A stretch of 42,833 bases of DNA from an uncultured Planctomycetaceae bacterium (GCA_903863885.1 CAIPEB010000622.1:1-42833); one strand, 5' to 3'. Counted from the first letter of the stretch, positions 7,007-16,147 are shown. Translations and numbers: made by a program. Notes: a model not told the origin generated them from the sequence alone.

Positions 7007-9064
7007 ATGTCGGACGATCGGTTTGAAGAGCTGCTGAGGAGAATGCCCGAAATCGCGAAAGCGGTGAACGCTTTCCAGGGCGAGCCGCTTCAGCGGATGG
7101 CGTTTCAGTCGCTGATGTCCGCCTTCGGAATCCAGGCTCCCGCCGGCGACGCGGCGGAGCAACGCGTCGAAAGCCGAACGGCCGCAGTGAAAGGCGCCGG
7201 AACATCGCTCAGCACCAAGGACATCCTGGCGATGGCTCGAGCAGGTCAGGCCAAGAGTGCGCCGGCAACTCCGTCCGCGCAAGCGGCAACCGGCGGTGAT
7301 GCCGCCGCGCCGCAGGCGGCCTCCGTCTCGGGTGCCGTGAAAGAACCGGGCGCTGCGAAAGAACTGAGCGCCATGGAAGCCCTGAAAAGCCAGAGCCGGC
7401 TCCTCCGCGGCACGCTTGCCGAAGAACTCCGCAACAGCGAGGACCACTTCGACAAGGACAACTCGCAGCTGCTGAAATTCCACGGCGCGTACCAGCAGGA
7501 CAATCGTGATGCCCGCAGCAAGGCGGGCGGGGGAAAGTCCGACAAGGCATACATGTACATGGTCCGCTCCAAGATCCCCGGAGGCGTGCTGACCAGCGAC
7601 CAGCTGCTCGCCGAACTGGATCTCTGCGACGAGGTCGGCAATACGACGCTGCGGATCACGACGCGCCAGGGGTTCCAGCTGCACGGCGTCGTCAAAAGCG
7701 ACCTGCAGCGGACCATCCGGCGGATCAACGAGATTCAGCTCACGACCTTCGCGGCCTGCGGCGACGTCCAGCGCAATGTGATGTGCTGCCCCGGCCCCTA
7801 CACTTCCGCCGTGAATCAGGAAGTGCAGAATCTCGCCACCCGGCTGAGCCTGCACTTCACGCCGAACACGCGGGCCTATTACGAATTGTGGCTGGCCGAC
7901 CCGAACGGAGAAAACCGCGAACTTGTCGGCGGCAACCGCGAAGAGGAAAACGAACCGATTTACGGAGCCAGCTACCTGCCCCGCAAATTCAAGATCGCGA
8001 TCGGCTTCCCCCACGACAACTGCGTAGACCTTTACACCCAGGACCTCGGACTGCTGGCCATCGTGCGGGACGACAGGATCGCCGGCTACAATGTGCTGGT
8101 TGGCGGGGGCATGGGCGTCACTCCCAGCGCGAAAAAGACCTTCCCCGCGCTGGCTCATCGATTGGCCTTCGTCACACCGGACGAAGTCGTCGACGTCGCG
8201 ACCGCAGTGGTCAAGGTCCAGCGGGATTTCGGCAACCGAAGCGACCGCAAGCTCGCGAGGCTGAAATACCTGATTCACAACTGGGGATTGGAGGCCTTCC
8301 GCGCGAAGGTCTCCGAGTACTACGGCAAGCCGCTCCAGGATCCCGATCCCGCCGAAGTTCACGCGGTGAACGATCACATGGGCTGGGAGCCGCAGGGCGA
8401 CGGCAAGTGGTTCTACGGACTGAATGTGGAAAACGGCCGCATCAAGGACGACGAGCGAATTCAGCTGAAGACGGCCCTGCGTGAAATCTGCCGCAAGTAT
8501 CGCCCCGGCATCCGCCTCACGGCGCAGCAAAGCATTCTCTTCACCGGGATCGATGAGCGGGACCGGGCGGGCCTGGAGGACATTCTGCGGCACCGACACG
8601 TTCCGCTGACCGAAGAGGTCTCGACCGTGCGTCGATGGTCGATGGCCTGTGTTGCCTGGCCCACCTGCGGGCTCTCCATTACCGAGGCCGAGCGCGCTCT
8701 GCCGGGCATCATCGACCGGATGGAAGTCGTGTTGGCGCGATTGGGTCTGGAAAGCGAGAAGTTCACGGTTCGCATGACCGGATGCCCCAACGGTTGCGCC
8801 CGCCCGTACAACGCCGATATCGGACTCGTCGGCAAGACGGCCGGCAAGTACACCGTCCTGCTCGGCGGACGACTGGTCGGCAACCGGTTGAACTTCGTCT
8901 ACAAGGATCTCGTCCCTGAAGGAGAGCTGATCGCCTCACTGCAACCGGTCTTTGCCTATTACAAGCAGGATCGGCAGCAGGGGGAGAGCTTCGGCGACTT
9001 CTGCGCCCGCAAAGGCCAGGCCGATCTGGCCGCCTACGCGGACAGCAATCCGGCCGCGCCCTGA
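7007..9064 (+). CDS. cysI: Assimilatory sulfite reductase hemoprotein (CysI/Sir family) with N-terminal extension
   Basis: The protein has 685 residues. It reduces sulfite to sulfide using a coupled [4Fe-4S]-siroheme centre. The four cluster cysteines are C548, C554 (CVAWPTC), C593 and C597 (TGCPNGC), with the same 6/39/4 spacing as E. coli CysI. Earlier CysI landmarks are also clear: LLRGTLAEEL, FHGAYQQDNRDAR and PGGVLTSDQ. About 100 extra residues precede the first CysI-like segment: a short helical region (1-42) followed by an Ala/Gly/Pro-rich linker. No CysJ flavoprotein is adjacent, so the electron donor (ferredoxin or NADPH flavoprotein) is unknown. The start at 7007 has GGGGAG 9 nt upstream. 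Nitrite reductase activity is possible in this superfamily, but the match is best to CysI. Confidence 0.92.
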   Translation: MSDDRFEELLRRMPEIAKAVNAFQGEPLQRMAFQSLMSAFGIQAPAGDAAEQRVESRTAAVKGAGTSLSTKDILAMARAGQAKSAPATPSAQAATGGDAAAPQAASVSGAVKEPGAAKELSAMEALKSQSRLLRGTLAEELRNSEDHFDKDNSQLLKFHGAYQQDNRDARSKAGGGKSDKAYMYMVRSKIPGGVLTSDQLLAELDLCDEVGNTTLRITTRQGFQLHGVVKSDLQRTIRRINEIQLTTFAACGDVQRNVMCCPGPYTSAVNQEVQNLATRLSLHFTPNTRAYYELWLADPNGENRELVGGNREEENEPIYGASYLPRKFKIAIGFPHDNCVDLYTQDLGLLAIVRDDRIAGYNVLVGGGMGVTPSAKKTFPALAHRLAFVTPDEVVDVATAVVKVQRDFGNRSDRKLARLKYLIHNWGLEAFRAKVSEYYGKPLQDPDPAEVHAVNDHMGWEPQGDGKWFYGLNVENGRIKDDERIQLKTALREICRKYRPGIRLTAQQSILFTGIDERDRAGLEDILRHRHVPLTEEVSTVRRWSMACVAWPTCGLSITEAERALPGIIDRMEVVLARLGLESEKFTVRMTGCPNGCARPYNADIGLVGKTAGKYTVLLGGRLVGNRLNFVYKDLVPEGELIASLQPVFAYYKQDRQQGESFGDFCARKGQADLAAYADSNPAAP

Positions 9065-9145
9065 CTCGAAAGCCGTCCCGGGCAGCATCGAATCGTCGAC
9101 GATATCGGCCGTGCGTGAAGCGATCGGCTCGGCGCCGCGAACTGG

Positions 9146-9165
9146 AGTTTCAGCGAAGCGAAACT
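9146..9165. terminator. Hairpin between convergent cysI and the ABC permease
   Basis: AGTTTC (9146-9151) pairs with GAAACT (9160-9165), with an inner GC/GC pair around GAA. It lies 80 bp after the cysI stop and 17 bp after the permease stop on the other strand. There is no T-tract on either side, so intrinsic termination is uncertain. Confidence 0.3.
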
Positions 9166-9181
9166 GCCGCGAGCACGGCGA

Positions 9182-11500
9182 TCAGAAGTCCTGCCATTCG
9201 ATGTAGACGCAGGCGAACAACAGCACGATGCACATGAACGCCGCACTGCTCCACAAGGGCGTCCATGGATCGACCAGCTGCTGGGCCGCGCTCAGGTCGT
9301 CGTCCCGATCCTTGCGGGTTTCGCGCCGCGACAGCAGGTACTCGAAGGTGGTGTCGAGCTCTCCCGGCTTGGGACAGACCGTATACACCGGCAACACCCC
9401 GTATCGATAGGCGTTGGCCAGCAGCCCCAACTGCGGGGAGAACCGCCGCTCGAGCCGCATCGACGGCGGCAGGTACTCGCTGACGCGCATGCCGCGGTCG
9501 GCAACCAGCAGTTTGTTTTCGGCGGAGAAAGCAGCGGTAGTGATCTCGCCCTGACCTGGGATTTTCGGCTTGCTGAATTGACGATCGCGGACGTCGTAGA
9601 ACCACAGGGTCTTGTTGTGAAACACGGCGGCAAACGTGCGGCCGTCCCGAGAGGGCGCGAGGAACCGCGGCGCATTGCGGCCCTCGGGCCTGAACTCCAC
9701 GATCGGCCTCAGCCCCTTCGGGTCAAAAACCTGAATGCGGCCGTCTTCCCGCCCGACGAGCAGCGTTTCACCGCCGAAGCCCATCACGACCGGCTGGCGT
9801 TCGGCTTTCTTGAAGTGTATTTCGGCCTTTCTCGCGTAACGTCCGTTCGCCTCGCGACGGAGCAGTATCAGGACACCCCGCGTGTACAAGGCCAGATCGC
9901 CCGTGTTGGAATTCAGTGCGACCGCCGCGGGCTGGGTGAGGATCACGGGCGGATCCGGTCCGACGGAGCGAAATGCGCCGCTGCCCAGCGACGGAAGCGC
10001 CATGCCAAAGACCTTGACCGGCTCCACTTTTTTCAGCGGATCACCCTGCAGCCGCTGCATGTCCATGCTCGAAACGGCCAGCACCGATCCGTTCGCTTCG
10101 TTCAGCAGGGCGAGAGTCCCGATCGGCACGCCGGTGCCGACTTCGCTTTCCCATTGCTTCTTGCGCTCGCCGACGCACAACTGGGACTTCCCCGGCGGAA
10201 ATGACGGCTGCGCGGAAAGCAGCCGATCGCCGGCCGCATCGTAGACCGGCCCCACCGGTTTCAATTCGTTGGGAACCACCGGCATGAGAAGCATGATCCC
10301 CCGTATCTGTTTCTGCGCATCGGAGACGAACGTCTCTTTCCACTCGCTGCCATTGGCTTCCCAGCGGTAGACGATTCCCACCTCGTCCACCGCGAACAAG
10401 GTCTCTTTCGCCTCCAGCAGTCGCACGATGCGCATCTTGTCCCAGATCATGCGCTCGAATGCCGACTTTGCCGTACCCACCAGCCAGCACGTGGCAAAAA
10501 ACATGATGCTCACCGCGATGCACACGATCGGGCTGCGCCAGACAACCCCGCTCAGCGCAGAGACGGCATAGTAGATCGCGAACACAAACAGGTAGACGGG
10601 AATGCTCATCAGCAGCGTCGAATCCCAGACGCCGAAGCGCGAGCCGAGCACCAGCCACACGCCGCCGATCAGGTAAGTCGCGGCAATGAGAATGAACGCG
10701 CATCCGCCGAGGTACTTGGCCAGAAAGAGCAGCCAGCGACGGATCGGCTTGCTCAACAGAAGATGCAGCGACCCGGGATCGAACATCTGCGGGATGATGG
10801 GCGCCGTCACGAGAATGGCGACGAATACGCCGATCGCGCCGACAAACCACTTCATCACCCAGGCTGCCGCGGATTGCACGTAATCCCGCAGCGTCGTGCC
10901 GCGCAGCGGCTGGGGGGGCCCGAGATCGTACCATGCGTACACCAGCTGAATGCTCGTCGGCGGGCTGCTGCGGATCAGATCGGGGTAGGCTGCCTCGAGC
11001 AGCAGACGGTTGAATCTTGCCCGCTCCTTGCCGACCAGTTTCTCCGGCTTCTCCCGCTGCAGCTGACGCAATTCCCTCGAGAGCAGCTGCACGTTCTTCC
11101 ACGCCGGGGGATCGTAGAAGTCGGGACGTTCGAGCATGGTGTTCAACGACTTCTTGAATTGCGAGAGCAGGCCGAGGAATCCCCACGGATTCACGGCATC
11201 CTGATCCTTGCCGGGGATCTTCACGGTCGACAGTTTCTTCTTCACATCGTCATCGAGCAGTTTCCAGATGCGCGTCGACGGCCCGAATTTATCGGTTGGA
11301 CCTTCCTGGCGCAGTTTCACCATGAAGTCCTGCCACGTTCGGACGTCGGGATCGCCCAGTTTCCAAGTCACCTCCTCCCGATAACCCATGGGTGCGATCG
11401 CCAGCAGGAACAGCGTGATGGCCGCGAGCACCAGCCACAGCACCCGCGAGGCCAGCGCCTCGCGAAACGAGTCGAGAATCACGGCGAAGTACTTCATCAT
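9182..11500 (-). CDS. ABC-2 type transporter permease with large beta-propeller-like insert
   Basis: The protein has 772 residues. TM1 is at about 15-37, followed by a polar domain of about 180 residues. Four or five helices follow between about 218 and 345 (WFVGAIGVFVAILVTAPII, then several more). A stretch of about 370 residues without helices has repeated strand-rich units such as GGETLLVGREDGRIQVFDP and GRTFAAVFHNKTLWFYD, resembling WD40/PQQ blades. A last helix (PLWSSAAFMCIVLLFACVYI) sits at the very C terminus. It therefore looks like a six-helix ABC-2 permease with a propeller between the last two helices. The ATPase gene lies 56 bp upstream on the same strand. The substrate is unknown. 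ABC-2 permeases are commonly 250-550 residues, so this one is unusually long. Confidence 0.85.
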   Translation of the reverse strand: MMKYFAVILDSFREALASRVLWLVLAAITLFLLAIAPMGYREEVTWKLGDPDVRTWQDFMVKLRQEGPTDKFGPSTRIWKLLDDDVKKKLSTVKIPGKDQDAVNPWGFLGLLSQFKKSLNTMLERPDFYDPPAWKNVQLLSRELRQLQREKPEKLVGKERARFNRLLLEAAYPDLIRSSPPTSIQLVYAWYDLGPPQPLRGTTLRDYVQSAAAWVMKWFVGAIGVFVAILVTAPIIPQMFDPGSLHLLLSKPIRRWLLFLAKYLGGCAFILIAATYLIGGVWLVLGSRFGVWDSTLLMSIPVYLFVFAIYYAVSALSGVVWRSPIVCIAVSIMFFATCWLVGTAKSAFERMIWDKMRIVRLLEAKETLFAVDEVGIVYRWEANGSEWKETFVSDAQKQIRGIMLLMPVVPNELKPVGPVYDAAGDRLLSAQPSFPPGKSQLCVGERKKQWESEVGTGVPIGTLALLNEANGSVLAVSSMDMQRLQGDPLKKVEPVKVFGMALPSLGSGAFRSVGPDPPVILTQPAAVALNSNTGDLALYTRGVLILLRREANGRYARKAEIHFKKAERQPVVMGFGGETLLVGREDGRIQVFDPKGLRPIVEFRPEGRNAPRFLAPSRDGRTFAAVFHNKTLWFYDVRDRQFSKPKIPGQGEITTAAFSAENKLLVADRGMRVSEYLPPSMRLERRFSPQLGLLANAYRYGVLPVYTVCPKPGELDTTFEYLLSRRETRKDRDDDLSAAQQLVDPWTPLWSSAAFMCIVLLFACVYIEWQDF

Positions 11501-11556
11501 GGCAACGCATCCGCACGGGCCGGCACAGCGAGTTCAGCCGCCGCACCAGCGCCCTT

Positions 11557-12513
11557 TCATTGGTGGCTTTCGGCAAACAGACGCAGAAACGCATCTTCCA
11601 GCGTGACGCGGCGGCGGGTCAGTCCGACGAGGCTCATTCCGTGCCGCCGCAGGTCGTCCACGCACTCATCGACAGCCGCCTGGTCGAGCAACCGCAGCCC
11701 CAGGCGAAACTGACCTTCTCCGATCGCTTCGCACGAGCGCACTCCGCGTTCCCCGAGCGCCGCCCGCAGATCGGCCTCTTCTCCCGCCACGCACAGGTCG
11801 AGCTCGATCCCCTCGGCCCGTTGCGGTGCGATCTCGTTCACGCCGCCGATCGCGCGCAACTCACCCCGATCCAGAATGGCAACCCGGTCGCAAACCAACT
11901 CGACTTCCTGCAGGATGTGGCTGTTGAGAAACACGGTGCGCCCCTCCGATCGCAGCCGATTCAACACCGCGCGCACGTGCGATCGGCCCACCGGATCAAG
12001 ACCATCGGTGGGTTCGTCCAGCACCAGCAGTTCGGGGTCGTGAAGCAGCGCCTGGGCCAGCCCCAGCCGCTGCAGCATTCCCTTGGAGTACTTCCTCACG
12101 CGATCGCCGGCACGGTCCGCCAGTCCCACGCTTTCCAGCAGAGCGTTCTTCTTCGCGCGAATCTCGCGGGTCGACATGCCGCTCAACTGCCCGTAATAAA
12201 GCAGCGCTGTATCAGCCGTGTGGTGCGGCGCAATGCGCAGGTTCTCGGGCAGATATCCCACTCGCAGGCGGCTCGTGAGATCTCCCGCCGGACGGTTCAG
12301 CAGCGAAGCGTTTCCGCCGCTGGCCCGCGCAATTCCCAGCAGGATTTTGACGAGCGTCGTCTTTCCCGCGCCGTTGGGACCCAGCAACCCGAAGATCTCC
12401 CCGCGAGAAACCGAGAAGCTGATCCCCTTCAATGCCTCGAACGACCGGCGGAACAGTCCGCTTCGATACACCTTGCGGAGACCCGAGACTTCCAGGGCAG
12501 CCGAGTTGTTCAT
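11557..12513 (-). CDS. ABC transporter ATP-binding protein
   Basis: The protein has 318 residues and a single ABC domain. It has Walker A GPNGAGKTT (45-53), signature YSKGMLQRLGLAQAL (SKGM rather than SGGQ, common in ABC-2 exporters), Walker B LLVLDEPTDGLD and an H-loop in FLNSHIL. The C-terminal region of about 90 residues resembles the accessory domain of drug or polysaccharide exporter ATPases. I chose the ATG at 12513 (MNNSAALEV), since the domain begins immediately after it and the upstream open frame is not conserved-looking. With the downstream permease it forms an exporter, or a gliding/maintenance-type ABC complex. The gene diverges from a two-component system, a layout often seen when the regulators control the transporter (inference). 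Confidence 0.95.
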   Translation of the reverse strand: MNNSAALEVSGLRKVYRSGLFRRSFEALKGISFSVSRGEIFGLLGPNGAGKTTLVKILLGIARASGGNASLLNRPAGDLTSRLRVGYLPENLRIAPHHTADTALLYYGQLSGMSTREIRAKKNALLESVGLADRAGDRVRKYSKGMLQRLGLAQALLHDPELLVLDEPTDGLDPVGRSHVRAVLNRLRSEGRTVFLNSHILQEVELVCDRVAILDRGELRAIGGVNEIAPQRAEGIELDLCVAGEEADLRAALGERGVRSCEAIGEGQFRLGLRLLDQAAVDECVDDLRRHGMSLVGLTRRRVTLEDAFLRLFAESHQ

Positions 12514-12682
12514 GGGAATCTGCTGTTCGTGGGAATTTAAAAAGCCCGTGCCATGGTCGAGTTTCCGTCGCAGCCTGCGGCGGGCAAGCACGGATTCCCG
12601 GCGGCTCCGGCAACCAGGAGCTCCAAAGCAGCCGGGTTGTGGCATGCCCCAGTATACACGAGGCATCCGCCGCAGACGTTGC

Positions 12683-12712
12683 TTGACGCTTGTCCAATAA
12701 GCCGAATATGCT
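12683..12712 (+). promoter_or_regulatory. Possible promoter of the kinase/response-regulator pair
   Basis: TTGACG (12683-12688) and TATGCT (12707-12712) are separated by 18 bp, matching 5 and 4 of 6 consensus bases. A start near 12719 would give a leader of about 110 nt that contains the three 21-bp repeats at 12757-12819. Confidence 0.4.
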
Positions 12713-12756
12713 CATCGTTTATTCGCGGAATCGTCGGCGGGCAACGGCTGCGCACG

Positions 12757-12819
12757 TGCAGCGGTATCCCCGCACGACGCAGTGGTTTTCTCGCGCAGCG
12801 CAGTTATTTTCTCGCATGG
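12757..12819. repeat. Three tandem 21-bp repeats upstream of the sensor kinase
   Basis: The units are 12757-12777, 12778-12798 and 12799-12819. Units 2 and 3 agree at 16 of 21 positions and units 1 and 2 at 14 of 21. The shared core is GCAG-n-GGT/TAT-n-TTTTCTCGC in the last two. The period of 21 bp equals two helical turns, so bound proteins would lie on the same DNA face. The last unit ends 9 bp before the kinase ATG. It may be an array of regulator sites; a chance low-complexity expansion is the alternative. Confidence 0.55.
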
Positions 12820-12828
12820 CGATCGGAC

Positions 12829-13800
12829 ATGATTGAACGCCGTTCCCTGAAGTGGCCGATCACCCTCGGCGTCATCATGATCGTGCTGATCGTGGCGCTC
12901 ACCGTGGGCTGGGTGCTCCTGGCTGTTTTCGGCGCTATCAAGGACCAGAGTTCCGCACCGATCTACTGGACACTGCTCCCGGTCGGCACGTTGTTCCTCG
13001 TGCTGATCCTCGTCGGTGTCGTGATCTACCTCGCCCTGTCCGTCAAAGCCATTAACCTCAACCAGCGGCAGTCGAATTTCATCGACAGCGTCACGCACGA
13101 GTTGAAATCCCCGATCGCCTCGCTGAAGCTCTACCTCCAGACCATGGATCGGCATCCGCTGAATGCGGAACAGTACGAGGGATTCGTACGGTTCATGCTG
13201 GATGACGTCGAACGGCTCGACAACCTGGTGAATCACCTGTTGGACGCGGCGAGGCTCACCAGCATGCCCCGCCACGGCGAAATGGAAGAGGTCTCGGTCG
13301 ACGAGGTCGTCCGCACCTGCGCCAAGGAAGTCTGCCTGCGGCATCGGCAGGCGCTCGACCGCATCCATCTCGATCTGGCACCGGCCGTCGTCTCGGCGCG
13401 CCACGTCGATCTGGCTATGATCTTCCGCAACCTGCTGGACAATGCCGTCAAGTACGCGGGCGAGCCGCCCGAGGTTTCGGTCGTTTCACAACTGTCGCCC
13501 GACGGCTGGCTCGTGACATCCATCTCCGACAATGGAAGGGGCGTTCCTCGCAGCATGCGAAACCAGGTCTTTCAGCGGTTCGTGCGGCTGGGCATGGAAC
13601 TGGAGCGGGACAAGCCCGGAACCGGCCTGGGCCTGTACATCGTGCACACCCTCGTGCGGAGGCTTGGGGGACAAGTCCGCGTGATCGACCGGACCAACGC
13701 AACAGGTACGGTATTCGAGGTCCGCCTGCCCGGAGCCAGAATCAGGGAAATCCCGCCTCAGGATCCATCGGGCCTTAACGAAAAGGCGGCACGATCGTGA
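12829..13800 (+). CDS. Membrane sensor histidine kinase
   Basis: The protein has 323 residues. Two transmembrane helices (about 11-35 and 45-71) flank a very short periplasmic loop of 8-10 residues, so the kinase probably senses the membrane or a partner protein rather than a soluble ligand. The HisKA domain follows directly, with phospho-acceptor H90 in DSVTHELKSPIASLKLYL. The HATPase_c domain has an N-box (FRNLLDNAVKYA), a G1 box (SDNGRGVP) and a G2 box (GTGLGLYIV). There is no HAMP domain. I chose the ATG at 12829; the open frame upstream runs through the 21-bp repeats. The stop overlaps the response regulator start, so they are coupled. This short-loop architecture is typical of intramembrane-sensing kinases such as BceS, which regulate neighbouring ABC exporters; that role is inferred here. 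Confidence 0.94.
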   Translation: MIERRSLKWPITLGVIMIVLIVALTVGWVLLAVFGAIKDQSSAPIYWTLLPVGTLFLVLILVGVVIYLALSVKAINLNQRQSNFIDSVTHELKSPIASLKLYLQTMDRHPLNAEQYEGFVRFMLDDVERLDNLVNHLLDAARLTSMPRHGEMEEVSVDEVVRTCAKEVCLRHRQALDRIHLDLAPAVVSARHVDLAMIFRNLLDNAVKYAGEPPEVSVVSQLSPDGWLVTSISDNGRGVPRSMRNQVFQRFVRLGMELERDKPGTGLGLYIVHTLVRRLGGQVRVIDRTNATGTVFEVRLPGARIREIPPQDPSGLNEKAARS

Positions 13801-14543
13801 TGACAGCGAAGAAAAGCGTGCTGATCGTCGAGGATGAGCATCATCTGGCGGTCGGCATCAAATACAACCTCGAGGCCGAGGGCTTCCAGGTGACCACCGC
13901 GGGCGACGGACCGTCCGCCCTGCAGTGCATCCAGGACAAGACGCCAATCGATCTGATCATCCTCGACCTGATGCTGCCCGGCATGAGCGGCTATGCAGTC
14001 TGCGAAAAGCTGCGTGAAATGAACATCGACGTTCCCGTTCTGATCCTCAGCGCCCGGACGTTGACGGAGGACCGCACGCGGGGGTTCGATGTCGGTGCCG
14101 ATCAGTACCTGACCAAACCCTTTGACCTCGACGAATTGCTCAGCCGCGTCCGCAACTTGCTGCTGATGTACGACCGCCGCACCAAGCGGGGAAACGGCCA
14201 GCCGATTTCCTCGCCGCCCCAATATCAGATCGCCAACTGCGAGGTGGATTTCGCGACGTACGAAGTCAATGCGGGCGGCAAGAAAGCCAAACTGACCCAA
14301 TTGGAAATGAAGCTCCTGCAGTACTTCATCCACAACGAGGGACGGGTCATTCCTCGCGACGAACTTCTGGAAAACGTCTGGGAAATGCCGGCCACGATCA
14401 CCACGCGAGCCGTCGACCAGTTCATACGGCGGCTGCGCAAGATCTTCGAACCGAACCCCTCGTCCCCTCGCCATTTCCTTACGATTCGCGACGTCGGCTA
14501 CCGATTCGTCACGGCCGGCGTCGACCCGGAACTCGATGCCTGA
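13800..14543 (+). CDS. OmpR/PhoB-family response regulator
   Basis: The protein has 247 residues. The receiver domain (1-120) has E11/D12, phospho-acceptor D56 (ILDLMLPGMSG), S84 and K106 (LTKPF). The C-terminal winged-helix DNA-binding domain covers about 150-240 (LTQLEMKLLQYF, then RAVDQFIRRLRKIFEPNP, then RDVGYRF). The ATG at 13800 overlaps the kinase TGA as ATGA; a GTG directly before it is also possible, and AGGCGG precedes both. It is the partner of the kinase. The tandem 21-bp repeats just upstream of the kinase gene fit the direct-repeat sites favoured by OmpR-family dimers, so autoregulation is plausible. Confidence 0.96.
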   Translation: MTAKKSVLIVEDEHHLAVGIKYNLEAEGFQVTTAGDGPSALQCIQDKTPIDLIILDLMLPGMSGYAVCEKLREMNIDVPVLILSARTLTEDRTRGFDVGADQYLTKPFDLDELLSRVRNLLLMYDRRTKRGNGQPISSPPQYQIANCEVDFATYEVNAGGKKAKLTQLEMKLLQYFIHNEGRVIPRDELLENVWEMPATITTRAVDQFIRRLRKIFEPNPSSPRHFLTIRDVGYRFVTAGVDPELDA

Positions 14544-14565
14544 AGCTCCGGGGATTCTGGATGCT

Positions 14566-14586
14566 CCGGGGAGAACGCAGCCCCGG
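14566..14586. terminator. GC hairpin between convergent response regulator and miaB
   Basis: CCGGGG (14566-14571) pairs with CCCCGG (14581-14586) across a 9-nt loop. A direct repeat GCTCCGGGGA (14545-14554 and 14563-14572) overlaps the left arm, so two alternative left arms exist. No T-tract follows, so it is only a weak terminator candidate. Confidence 0.3.
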
Positions 14587-14608
14587 GATCGGGAAACTGA
14601 ACCGAGCA

Positions 14609-16039
14609 TCAGTCTCCCGCATACAGCGGCAGCAGCTGATCTCGATTCGCAGCGGCCGGCAACTCGCCGATCAGCGTATGGGCCGTGACGTCGTGGATCT
14701 TCACGGGCATCACTTGGCCGGTCAACGCGACATCGCCGTCGAAGACCACGATACGGTCGCAGGGAGTGCGCCCGGTCAACTGCGCCGGCCCCGCCTGGGT
14801 CCCCGCGGTCCGCATACCCCGCTTGCTGAGCCCCTCGACGAGGACTTCCACCGTCCGGCCGATGAAGCCCGCGTTGTCCTCTTCGCTGATCGCGTCCTGG
14901 ATCGACAGCAGTTCGTGGTTGCGGCGCTGTTTGATATCGTGGGGAACATCGTCGGGCAGCAGTTCGCAGGCCTTGGTTCCCGGCCGCACGCTGTACTTGA
15001 AAATGAAGCTGTTCTTGAACCGGCACTCGCGAACCAACTCCACCGTCTCGTGAAACTCCTCGTCGGTCTCGCCGCAGAAGCCGACGATGAAGTCGCTGGA
15101 CACGGCCGCGTCGGGGACCATCTCGCGGATGCGGGCATGCATCTCGCGATACTGCTCGACGGTGTAACCTCGCTTCATGCGGCGCAGCACGCTGTTGGAA
15201 CCGCTCTGAGCCGGAACGTGCAGGTAGTGCGAGACCTTGGGCAGGTCCCGAACGGCTGCGAGCAGTTCACTGCTCATGTCGCGGGGATAATTCGTGACGA
15301 ACTTCCAGCGCCGGATCGCTTCGATGTCCTGCAGTTTGACCAGGAGATCGGCCAGCCGCGTTGTTGCTCCCGCACCGCGATGCTCGTAGCTGTTCACGGT
15401 CTGTCCGAGCAGAGTGACTTCGAGACACCCCTGATCGGCCAGCACCCTGGCCTCCTCATAGATTTCGGCGGGTGTGCGGCACTGCTCCGGCCCGCGCGTC
15501 ATCGGGACGACGCAATAGGTGCAGAACTTGTCGCAGCCTATCTGGATCCGCAGATACGCTTGAAAAGGCGTCGGCCGCATTTCGGGATCACGCAACGGAT
15601 CAAATGTCTCGTGACTGCGCTCGATGGCCTCGCGAGTCCCATCCCTGCGTCCGAGACTCACCGCCAACTGTTGTTCCGCGCCCTTCCGCGCCTCGTCGAT
15701 CAACGCCGCAATCCGCTGCAACTGCCCGGGCCCCACCACGAAGTCCACGTGCGGCGCCCGATCGAAGATCAGCTGCTGGTCCTTCTGGGCCATGCACCCC
15801 ATGACCCCGATGATCTTTTCAGGATGCTCGAGCTTGAGACGTTTGAGCTTTCCCAGCGCGCTGTACGTCTTGTCCTCCGCGTGCTCCCGGACACTGCACG
15901 TGTTGAAAAGAATGGCGTCAGCGTCCCTGGCCTCGGCAACCAGTTCGTAGCCGACTTTGCGCAGGCTCGCGACAACCATCTCGCTGTCGAGAACATTCAT
16001 CTGGCAGCCAACCGTCTCGATAAACAACCGTCCAGCCAT
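14609..16039 (-). CDS. miaB: tRNA-2-methylthio-N6-dimethylallyladenosine synthase MiaB
   Basis: The protein has 476 residues. It is a radical-SAM methylthiotransferase that adds the 2-methylthio group to i6A37 of tRNAs reading UNN codons. The N-terminal UPF0004 domain shows the three cluster cysteines in TVGCQMN, FNTCSVRE and VMGCMAQ. The radical-SAM motif CxxxCxxC is CDKFCTYC, followed by VPMTRGPE. A C-terminal TRAM domain ends the protein. The ATG at 16039 has GGGGAAG about 10 nt upstream. It is the last gene of a minus-strand cluster with def, fmt and a small membrane protein, all but the last being translation functions. Confidence 0.97.
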   Translation of the reverse strand: MAGRLFIETVGCQMNVLDSEMVVASLRKVGYELVAEARDADAILFNTCSVREHAEDKTYSALGKLKRLKLEHPEKIIGVMGCMAQKDQQLIFDRAPHVDFVVGPGQLQRIAALIDEARKGAEQQLAVSLGRRDGTREAIERSHETFDPLRDPEMRPTPFQAYLRIQIGCDKFCTYCVVPMTRGPEQCRTPAEIYEEARVLADQGCLEVTLLGQTVNSYEHRGAGATTRLADLLVKLQDIEAIRRWKFVTNYPRDMSSELLAAVRDLPKVSHYLHVPAQSGSNSVLRRMKRGYTVEQYREMHARIREMVPDAAVSSDFIVGFCGETDEEFHETVELVRECRFKNSFIFKYSVRPGTKACELLPDDVPHDIKQRRNHELLSIQDAISEEDNAGFIGRTVEVLVEGLSKRGMRTAGTQAGPAQLTGRTPCDRIVVFDGDVALTGQVMPVKIHDVTAHTLIGELPAAANRDQLLPLYAGD

Positions 16040-16147
16040 GCGGGACTGCTTCCCCGTCTAAAATGAAACCGCTCGCCGGACAGCGAGCGTGGAAGTGATG
16101 ACCGGCGGTGAGACCCTGGGCGGCGAAGCGAGTCCGGCCCGACAGGG

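Noticed and set aside
6980-8599. 539-codon minus-strand frame opposite cysI
   Set aside because: Shadow of cysI; no motif.
12832-13064. Possible large extracellular sensor domain in the kinase
   Set aside because: Only 8-10 residues separate the two helices.
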